Shown piece after piece: positions 1 to 4,528 of a stretch of DNA of 5,295 nucleotides; the first letter of the stretch is position 1, and the number at the start of each line of letters is the position of its first letter. Under the pieces are notes generated by a model. It did no database searches. It saw only the letters and a list, made by a program, of their open reading frames with translations, and had not been told where the DNA came from. The DNA lies in contig CAAFMR010000035.1 in NCBI GenBank assembly GCA_900764115.1, forward strand, positions 1 through 5,295, read 5' to 3'. The translations under genes were made by a program, and so were the position numbers. Origin of the DNA: Clostridia bacterium. GTDB lineage: Bacteria > Bacillota > Clostridia > Oscillospirales > Acutalibacteraceae.

Positions 1-273
1 CGGCAGACCGTGGGTATCCCAACCCGCATTACGGGGAACCATCTGTCCTTTCATAGCATGGTAGCGGGGAATCATATCCTTGATCACCCGGGTCAGCACA
101 TGGCCGATATGAGGCTTGCCGTTGGCGGTGGGAGGACCGTCATAGAAAGTATAGGTCTCCCCTTGCTTGCGCTGCTCCATACTGCGGCGGAACACATCGT
201 TGTCCGTCCAGAATTGCAGCACCTCGCCCTCACGCTTGACAAAATCCATATTGTTCGGCACTTTCTTGTACAT
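1..273 (-). CDS. ileS: Isoleucyl-tRNA synthetase, type 2, N-terminal 91 residues (runs off the left edge)
   Basis: Cytoplasmic class I aminoacyl-tRNA synthetase that charges tRNA-Ile with isoleucine. Only the start of the gene is visible: 91 codons of a protein usually a little over 1,000 residues long. The N-terminus begins MYKKVPNNMDFVKREGEV. The ATP-binding HIGH signature is at residues 55-58, inside YDGPPTANGKPHIGHVL, and GWDTHGLP closes the visible part at 84-91. The PTANGKPHIGH and WDTHGLP forms match the eukaryote-like type-2 IleS of clostridia rather than the type-1 form (PYANGDIHIGH, WDCHGLP). The ATG at 273-271 is supported by a strong GGAGGTG at 284-278 with a 4-base spacer. A T-box leader with an isoleucine specifier lies directly upstream and independently supports the substrate. 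Valine and leucine enzymes share the HIGH fold, but the flanking residues and the T-box favour IleS. Confidence 0.97.
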   Translation of the reverse strand, partial: MYKKVPNNMDFVKREGEVLQFWTDNDVFRRSMEQRKQGETYTFYDGPPTANGKPHIGHVLTRVIKDMIPRYHAMKGQMVPRNAGWDTHGLP

Positions 274-286
274 AGCGCACCTCCGT

Positions 287-324
287 AAAAAATAAAAAAT
301 CTCCGTCCTGCAAACAGGACGAAG
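287..324 (-). terminator. Intrinsic terminator of the ileS T-box leader
   Basis: A 10-bp stem, CTTCGTCCTG (324-315) with CAGGACGGAG (310-301), has one T-G wobble and a TTTG loop (314-311). It is followed by a T-rich tract (299-287: six T, A, six T). The tract ends only two bases before the ileS Shine-Dalgarno, so termination happens just before the gene. It is formed when the T-box is bound by charged tRNA or unbound. Confidence 0.95.
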
Positions 325-347
325 TTCTTTCTTCGCTATACCACCCT
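316..347 (-). promoter_or_regulatory. T-box antiterminator
   Basis: Alternative fold that lets transcription enter ileS. GCGAAG (336-331) pairs with CTTCGT (324-319), and GGG (346-344) pairs with TCC/T (318-316, one wobble). Between the two helices is a 7-base bulge, TGGTATA (343-337), the canonical size, with TGGT positioned to pair with the tRNA acceptor end NCCA. The 3' arm uses bases of the terminator's 5' arm (324-315), so the two structures exclude each other. The usual consensus downstream of TGGN is ACC; here it is ATA. Confidence 0.85.
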
Positions 348-542
348 TTGCGTGCGTACCAGCATACGCCTTCCCGTTAACGGAGGAAAACCGGCGCAGC
401 TTAATGGGAACTCCCATTCCTTTCAGCCCGCAGCTCCAGAGGGATATTCACACACGGGAACGCACCGCCGGACTTACACCATCCCGGCTCGCTGTAGGGG
501 TTCTTCCGTGAGCTACTGTCTCTATCCACGCTTTTCGCTCCT

Positions 543-571
543 ATCATCCTCCCTAAAGCCACACTTGTCAA
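543..571 (-). promoter_or_regulatory. Housekeeping promoter for the ileS T-box transcript
   Basis: A perfect TTGACA -35 box (571-566) is separated by 17 bases from GATGAT (548-543), which matches four of six positions of TATAAT. A start near 536 would put the T-box Stem I at the 5' end of the RNA, as expected. The -35 box begins 3 bases after the rlmH stop codon, so the promoter occupies almost the whole gap before the riboswitch. Activity is inferred from sequence only. Confidence 0.8.
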
Positions 572-574
572 CCC

Positions 575-1057
575 CTATTTATGATATTTTCCGCCGCCGG
601 CAATCTGAAAGGCGCGATATATCTGCTCCAGCACCATCACCCGCGCCAGCTGATGAGGAAACGTCATCGGCGACATAGACAGACGCAGCTGTGCGCGGCT
701 TTTTATCGCCGGGGACAATCCGTAGGAGCCGCCGATCAACAGCGTCACGTGGCTTTTCCCCTCCACAGCAGCTTTTTGCATACAAGCCGCCAAGGCGGGT
801 GAATCCAGCTCTTTTCCCTCAATGCACAGAGCGATGACCAGTCCATCCCGCGGCAGTTTTTCCTCCAAGCGGCGTCCCTCCGCCTCCACCACGGCGGCAA
901 TCTGGGCTGCCGACGGATTCTCCGGCAGGCGCTCCTCCGCCACCTCCGCCACCTGAATACGGCAGAATGCGCCCAGCCGCTTGACGTACTCGGCGCAGGC
1001 ATCCCGCCAATAATTTTCCTTCAGCTTGCCCACGCACAGCACCGTAACATTCAGCAT
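575..1057 (-). CDS. rlmH: 23S rRNA (pseudouridine-1915-N3)-methyltransferase RlmH
   Basis: SPOUT-class, S-adenosylmethionine-dependent enzyme that methylates pseudouridine 1915 (E. coli numbering) in helix 69 of 23S rRNA in assembled 70S ribosomes. The 160-residue product matches the family length of about 155-160. Visible hallmarks are the N-terminal VLCVGKLKENYW (residues 6-17), the SAM-site IGGSYGLS (108-115), the trefoil-knot segment LSMSPMTFPHQLARVMVLEQ (126-145) followed by IYRAF, and the C-terminal YHK. The start ATG (1057-1055) has GAGGGGG (1071-1065) as a binding site. This overlaps the walJ stop codon and leaves only 12 bases between the genes, so the two are probably translated from one message. 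The residues before YHK (AGGGK) differ from the more common charged RGEP-like stretch. In staphylococci the 3' end of this gene is the SCC integration site; here the gene is intact. Confidence 0.97.
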   Translation of the reverse strand: MLNVTVLCVGKLKENYWRDACAEYVKRLGAFCRIQVAEVAEERLPENPSAAQIAAVVEAEGRRLEEKLPRDGLVIALCIEGKELDSPALAACMQKAAVEGKSHVTLLIGGSYGLSPAIKSRAQLRLSMSPMTFPHQLARVMVLEQIYRAFQIAGGGKYHK

Positions 1058-1069
1058 AGATATACCCCC

Positions 1070-1861
1070 TCAGAAGTACGTTACCGGCTTCGTCCCCTCT
1101 GGCTGTGCCACCTCCAGTAGGCAATCCCGCCCGACAGTGGCACCCGCGGCTGCCAGCGCACGCTGCGCCGTATCCGCCGCCAGTTGCGGAGTGTTGTTCT
1201 GGCAGCTGAGGTGCGCCAGCACCAGCCGGGTGGTTCCGCTCGCCACCAGCCCGGGCAGCACAGCGGCACAGGCGTCATTGGAAAGATGTCCGCCCTGCCC
1301 CAAAATCCGCTCTTGCAAATAATAGGGATACGGACCGTTGCGCAGCATCACCGGATCGTGATTGGACTCAATATGTACCAGCTGACACCCGCTTAAAGCG
1401 CCCACGATCTCCTCGGTCATATAGCCAATATCCGTTGCCAGTGCCAACGCTTTTCCCTCCCCTTCAATGCGAAAGCCGAGACACTGGCGACTGTCGTGGG
1501 GTGTAGAAAAGGGGGTGATCCGCAGCCCGTAGATCCCCACCGACTGCCCCGGCGCCAGCACATACAGCCGCTGGGAGGCGGACACCTTATCACCCTCGGT
1601 CAGAGCATCCAATGTGCCGGTGGACGCCAACACCGGCCAGCCGTATTTTTTGCACAGCACCCGCAGCCCCGCCACATGGTCGGAATGCTCATGGGTCACC
1701 AACACCGCCTTGATGGAGGACGGTGCAATCTCCCGCTGTGCCAGCGCCTCGGTGATGCGTTTGGCGGATACGCCGGCATCCACAAGAATTCCGGCATCTG
1801 CCGTACCCACATAAGTGCTGTTTCCGCTGCTGCCGCTGAACAGGGGACAATATCGTAGCAT
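1070..1861 (-). CDS. walJ: WalJ/YycJ-type MBL-fold metallo-hydrolase
   Basis: Cytoplasmic metallo-beta-lactamase-fold hydrolase of the YycJ (WalJ) family. In Bacillota the gene is often linked to the walRK cell-wall regulators, and nuclease activity with a role coordinating division and replication has been proposed; the exact substrate is not settled. The 263-residue product starts MLRYCPLFSGSSGN, aligning with the family N-terminus. Metal ligands visible are THEHSDH (residues 56-62), H122 in TPHD, D144 in ATDIGY and the family-typical ESNHD (165-169), followed by GHLSN (191-195) and AHLS (216-219). An in-frame TTG at 1882 would add seven residues. I chose ATG at 1861 because AAAGGA (1877-1872) lies 10 bases before it, nothing similar precedes the TTG, and the family N-terminus starts here. 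It sits between murA and rlmH, same strand. Confidence 0.93.
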   Translation of the reverse strand: MLRYCPLFSGSSGNSTYVGTADAGILVDAGVSAKRITEALAQREIAPSSIKAVLVTHEHSDHVAGLRVLCKKYGWPVLASTGTLDALTEGDKVSASQRLYVLAPGQSVGIYGLRITPFSTPHDSRQCLGFRIEGEGKALALATDIGYMTEEIVGALSGCQLVHIESNHDPVMLRNGPYPYYLQERILGQGGHLSNDACAAVLPGLVASGTTRLVLAHLSCQNNTPQLAADTAQRALAAAGATVGRDCLLEVAQPEGTKPVTYF

Positions 1862-1869
1862 ACAGAAAA

Positions 1870-1877
1870 TTTCCTTT
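1870..1877 (-). promoter_or_regulatory. walJ ribosome binding site (decides the start)
   Basis: AAAGGAAA lies 8 to 10 bases upstream of the ATG at 1861-1859 and inside the alternative TTG-started reading frame. It supports the shorter protein. It is also only about 13 bases downstream of the hairpin at 1890-1928, so folding there could affect access. Confidence 0.7.
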
Positions 1878-1889
1878 CCCAAATCAAAG

Positions 1890-1928
1890 CCGCAGACTCT
1901 CCGCTCTGCGCAGCGGAAATGTCTGCGG
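1890..1928 (-). other. Strong hairpin in the murA-walJ gap (possible attenuator or processing element)
   Basis: A perfect outer stem CCGCAGAC/GTCTGCGG (8 bp, 1928-1921 with 1897-1890) encloses a second stem TCCGCT/AGCGGA (6 bp, 1917-1912 with 1905-1900). The small internal loop has 3 bases on one side and 2 on the other, and the apical loop is 6 bases. The tract after it on the minus strand, CTTTGATTT, is only moderately T-rich, so it would be a weak terminator. It fills half of the 77-base gap. It could partly end murA transcripts, stabilise murA mRNA, or attenuate walJ-rlmH; the sequence alone does not decide. Confidence 0.7.
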
Positions 1929-1938
1929 TCTTGCCGAA

Positions 1939-3204
1939 TTATTTATTCTCATTTACCCGCCGGATGTCGCCACCCAGCCGGGTCAGCTTCTCTACAATGG
2001 TTTCATAGCCCCGCTCAATGTAATTGATGTTGGAAACCACCGTTTCGCCCTTTGCCACCAATCCAGCCACCACCATGGCTGCTCCGGCGCGCAAATCCAG
2101 CGCTTCGACCGGCGCCGCCACCAACTCCGGCACCCCGGTGAAAACCGCCCGCTTGCCGTCCACAGTCACCTGTGCACCCATGCGCTGCAGCTGCTCCGTG
2201 TAGCGAAACCGGTTCTCCCAGATGCCCTCGGTGATGGTGCTGGTGCCGTCGGCTATGGACAGCAACACCCCAAATTGGGGCTGCATATCGGTAGGAAATC
2301 CCGGATACGGCATCGTCTTGATATTGCTATGGTGCAGTCGTCCATCGCAGCGAATGCGCACCGCGTCGTTCATATCCTCAAAGTAGGCACCCAATTCCTC
2401 CAGCTTTGCGGAGATGGATTCCAGGTGCTTGGGCGTCACATTGCGAATCAGCACATCGCCGCCGGTCGCCACCGTCATCGCCATATAGGTGCCCGCCTCA
2501 ATCTGATCGGGGATAATGGAATAATCCGCCCCATGGAGAGACTGCACGCCGCGAATTTTGATCACATCCGTGCCGGCGCCCCGGATGTCGGCACCCATCA
2601 TATTGAGAAAGTTCGCCAAATCCACGATATGGGGCTCCCGGGCAGCGTTTTCGATGATCGTGGAGCCCCGCGCCCGGGTGGCTGCCAAAATAATATTCAT
2701 CGTGGCGCCCACGCTGACCGTATCCAGATAGACCGCGTCTCCCTGCAGATAATCCGCCCGGGCGGTGATGACGTTCTCCTCCAGCAGCTCCGTCTGCGCC
2801 CCCAGCGCGTGAAAGCCCTTCAAATGCAGGTCAATGGGTCGGGTGCCGAAATTACAGCCGCCCGGCATCGGGACCCGCGCCTGCCCCATCTTCCCCAGCA
2901 GCGCACCAATGAAATAGTAAGACGCACGCATCTTGCGCCCTAACTCCTCATTGACGTTTGCTGTATGCACCGGGCGGGGGTCGATCTCCACAATATTGGT
3001 GTCTTTCCACTCCACCCGTGCGCCCAGCTCCCGCAAAATATCCAGCGTTGTAAATACATCGCTGATATGCGGCACATTTTCCAGAATACACGGTTCGTCA
3101 CACAGAATGACCGCCGGCAGGATCGCCACAGCCGCATTCTTTGCCCCGCTAATATCCACAGCTCCCGACAGCCGATTGCCACCGATGATCCGATACTTTT
3201 CCAC
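1939..3204 (-). CDS. murA: UDP-N-acetylglucosamine 1-carboxyvinyltransferase MurA
   Basis: Cytoplasmic enolpyruvyl transferase that moves enolpyruvate from phosphoenolpyruvate to UDP-GlcNAc, the first committed step of peptidoglycan synthesis. The product is 421 residues, normal for the family (about 417-430). Visible active-site features are K22-N23 in SGAKNAAVAILP, the catalytic-loop cysteine C117 in PGGCNFGTRPIDLH (E. coli Cys115), D306 in FPTDMQPQF (Asp305), R372 in DLRAG and R398 in IERGYE (Arg397). With cysteine rather than aspartate at 117, sensitivity to fosfomycin is expected. The start is GTG at 3204-3202, preceded by AAAGGG (3217-3212) with a 7-base spacer; the N-terminus MEKYRIIGGNRLSGAV fits the family. 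Bacillota often carry two MurA paralogues; which one this is cannot be told here. An extended -10 promoter and structured leader lie upstream. Confidence 0.98.
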   Translation of the reverse strand: MEKYRIIGGNRLSGAVDISGAKNAAVAILPAVILCDEPCILENVPHISDVFTTLDILRELGARVEWKDTNIVEIDPRPVHTANVNEELGRKMRASYYFIGALLGKMGQARVPMPGGCNFGTRPIDLHLKGFHALGAQTELLEENVITARADYLQGDAVYLDTVSVGATMNIILAATRARGSTIIENAAREPHIVDLANFLNMMGADIRGAGTDVIKIRGVQSLHGADYSIIPDQIEAGTYMAMTVATGGDVLIRNVTPKHLESISAKLEELGAYFEDMNDAVRIRCDGRLHHSNIKTMPYPGFPTDMQPQFGVLLSIADGTSTITEGIWENRFRYTEQLQRMGAQVTVDGKRAVFTGVPELVAAPVEALDLRAGAAMVVAGLVAKGETVVSNINYIERGYETIVEKLTRLGGDIRRVNENK

Positions 3205-3323
3205 ACAAGCACCCTTTCTTATTCCCGCCGCAAGCCCGGTTATCCGAGAGGGCTACTCCCCACTACGGCAGCTCTGATCCGCAAACCGCCTCCGAAAGGG
3301 TATCCGGCAACGGCGGCTCAAAC
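3205..3323 (-). promoter_or_regulatory. Structured 5' leader of murA, two stem-loops, no recognised family
   Basis: About 120 nt separate the inferred transcription start from the GTG. Stem-loop A: GCCGCC (3317-3312) with GGCGGT (3290-3285), extendable by A-T and wobble pairs. Its inner stem is CCG/CGG (3307-3305 with 3294-3292), closing a 10-base loop GATACCCTTT. Stem-loop B: CTGCCG (3271-3266) with CGGCGG (3230-3225), and an inner stem GCCC/GGGC (3253-3250 with 3237-3234). B has an asymmetric purine-rich internal loop containing GTGGGGAGTAG. The loops of A and B share the related strings TACCCTTTCGGA and TAGCCCTCTCGGA. The GGGGAGUAG string recalls manganese yybP-ykoY riboswitches, but the rest does not fit that fold. 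Regulatory function is inferred. Confidence 0.5.
3210..3302 (-). promoter_or_regulatory. Candidate anti-Shine-Dalgarno/Shine-Dalgarno long-range pairing in the murA leader
   Basis: ACCCTTTC (3301-3294), mostly the loop of stem-loop A, is the exact reverse complement of GAAAGGGT (3218-3211), the murA ribosome binding site. A T-G wobble (3302 with 3210) gives a ninth pair. Forming it would make a pseudoknot around stem-loop B and hide the binding site. CCCTCTC (3252-3246) in stem-loop B could make the same pairing with one mismatch. The complementarity is seen directly; switching is inference. Confidence 0.45.
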
Positions 3324-3329
3324 ACATCT

Positions 3330-3357
3330 ATTATATCATAGTTGTGTAAAAAAGCAA
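3330..3357 (-). promoter_or_regulatory. Extended -10 promoter for murA (and probably walJ-rlmH)
   Basis: A perfect TATAAT (3335-3330) is preceded by TG one base upstream (TGATATAAT, 3338-3330), the extended -10 form. A partial -35 TTGCTT (3357-3352) lies 16 bases upstream; the extended -10 would compensate for its weakness. The start should be near 3323. The -35 region lies inside the inverted repeat at 3345-3369. Confidence 0.8.
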
Positions 3358-3369
3358 AGGTTTTTTACA
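3345..3369. repeat. AT-rich inverted repeat between the permease gene and the murA promoter
   Basis: TGTAAAAAA (minus strand 3369-3361) and TTTTTTACA (3353-3345) form a perfect 9-bp inverted repeat around a 7-base centre. The permease stop codon (TAA, 3367-3365) is inside the left arm and the murA -35 region inside the right. It may act as a weak terminator for the exporter operon, although it has almost no G-C pairs, or as a protein-binding operator for murA. No clearer terminator follows the permease gene. Confidence 0.6.
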
Positions 3370-4528
3370 ATTCCTGTCGCAAAGCCTCGACCGGCGCCAT
3401 TCCGGACGCCACATAGGCAGGGTAAGAGCCGAACGCCGCCCCCAGAAACAGCGTAAATAAAAACGCCAGCGACCAGCCGCCCACGACATCCGGCACCGGT
3501 AATTCCAGCACCCGACATGCCACGATCACCACGCCGCCTCCCAGTGCCGTACCGATCACCGCACCGACAAAGCTGAGCAGCACCGCCGCTGCCAAAAATT
3601 CCAGCAGTATCCTCCCCCGTCCGGCTCCTACAGCTTTTTTGATTCCGATTTCCCGGGTCCGCTCATTCACCGAGGACAGCATAGAGGTCATAATACCAAA
3701 CCCGGACACCAACAGTGACACGCCGCCAACCGCTGTCAGAACGGCTGTGAGAATTGAGGCAACGCTCTCCAGCCGTTCCCGCTGCGACGCCAGATCCTCG
3801 GTCTTCAGCGTGCCAACCGGTTCATGAGACAACGCCCGCCGAATCGTATCCTCTGTGCCAACGGCATCCGCCGACACCCGCACGGCGATCTGGTCGATGG
3901 ACGCATCGCCGGTATAGCTCTGCAGGGTGGTATAGGGCACATAAATCATATGGGGAATCATGGCGGACACGGTTTTCAGCAAGCTGCTGCCCGTGGCAGT
4001 CACCCCCACCACCGTCAGGGGCACCCGCTGCTGGTCCAGCAGCACAGACAGGGTTTTTCCCACCACATTTTCCCGTCCGTACACCGCCTTTGCCAGCGAG
4101 GAATCCACCACGCATACCGCCGCCGAGGACGCCACATCCCCGTGGCTGAACAGCCGCCCATGAAGCAGCTGCAGCGAAATCAACTGATCGGCTCCGGCGT
4201 CGATGCCGCAGCTGACCACGCCATAATCGCTGCCCACCGGAAAATGCGCCGTGGTATACTCCAATATCAGCGGCATCGCCTGCCGCACCGCCGGCAACTC
4301 TCGAATGGCAAACAGGCAGTCCTCATTCAGCCCATCGGACGCGCTGACCGATAAGCCATGGACGCCCATATCCTCCAGCTCCTGCTGCACAGCCGCCTGC
4401 CCCAGCGCGCCGATGCCGGACACCAGCACGACCATCGCTGTACCAATGGCAATGCCGCACACCGTCAGCGCCGTTCTTAGCCGCCGATGGCGAAAACCCG
4501 CAAACGCACTGCGCCACAGCTCCCTCAT
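3365..4528 (-). CDS. ABC transporter permease, MacB/FtsX family
   Basis: Membrane subunit of a type VII (MacB-like) ABC exporter. In the 387-residue product, one N-terminal transmembrane helix (about 20-44) follows a basic segment (RHRRLR). A large extracytoplasmic MacB-type domain spans about 45-255, and three more helices lie near 257-281, 308-340 and 350-375. SSVNERTREIGIKKAVGAGR (285-304) is the conserved coupling region after helix 2 that contacts the ATPase. The C-terminus APVEALRQEL is the family's usual ending. The ATG (4528-4526) overlaps the adaptor stop as ATGA, and GGAGGA (4540-4535) lies 6 bases upstream, so translation is coupled. No ATP-binding subunit lies between or after these genes in the window; the partner is probably upstream, beyond 5295. 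Candidate substrates are antimicrobial peptides, lipoproteins or small hydrophobic molecules; none can be chosen from sequence. Confidence 0.93.
   Translation of the reverse strand: MRELWRSAFAGFRHRRLRTALTVCGIAIGTAMVVLVSGIGALGQAAVQQELEDMGVHGLSVSASDGLNEDCLFAIRELPAVRQAMPLILEYTTAHFPVGSDYGVVSCGIDAGADQLISLQLLHGRLFSHGDVASSAAVCVVDSSLAKAVYGRENVVGKTLSVLLDQQRVPLTVVGVTATGSSLLKTVSAMIPHMIYVPYTTLQSYTGDASIDQIAVRVSADAVGTEDTIRRALSHEPVGTLKTEDLASQRERLESVASILTAVLTAVGGVSLLVSGFGIMTSMLSSVNERTREIGIKKAVGAGRGRILLEFLAAAVLLSFVGAVIGTALGGGVVIVACRVLELPVPDVVGGWSLAFLFTLFLGAAFGSYPAYVASGMAPVEALRQEL

Larger units (their letters stand above)
287..536 (-). ncRNA. T-box riboswitch leader, isoleucine-specific, controlling ileS
   Basis: cis-acting leader that binds tRNA-Ile and ends transcription before ileS unless the tRNA is uncharged. 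Elements in order on the minus strand: an AGTA motif (517-514); lower Stem I AGCTC (514-510) with GAGCT (436-432); middle Stem I CACGG (510-506) with CCGTG (457-453); apical GCCGG (488-484) with CCGGC (471-467), whose loop carries GGTG (480-477). The specifier region reads GAATATCCC, giving codon AUC (445-443) for isoleucine. Further hairpins are AATGGG/CCCATT (418-413 with 408-403) and Stem III GCGTA/TACGC (369-365 with 358-354). The T-box core AAAGGGTGGTATAGCG (349-334) and a terminator follow. UGGU (343-340) fits the A discriminator expected of tRNA-Ile. The 5' end is inferred from the promoter; the 3' end is the terminator U-tract. Confidence 0.95.

Noticed and set aside
352..678. 108-codon open frame on the plus strand
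   Set aside because: It crosses the T-box leader, the ileS promoter and the end of rlmH in antisense; all three are explained by minus-strand features.
1070..1882. Longer walJ starting from TTG at 1882
   Set aside because: The extra seven residues do not fit the family N-terminus, and the only good ribosome binding site lies inside the extension, in front of the ATG at 1861.
2275..2943. 222-codon open frame on the plus strand
   Set aside because: It lies wholly antisense to murA, which has a complete set of family motifs. The product shows no recognisable domain and looks like a mirror of GC-rich codon use.
3225..3271. Manganese (yybP-ykoY) riboswitch, suggested by GGGGAGTAG in the murA leader
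   Set aside because: Only that short string matches. The second conserved loop and the overall two-leg fold are missing, and murA is not a typical target.
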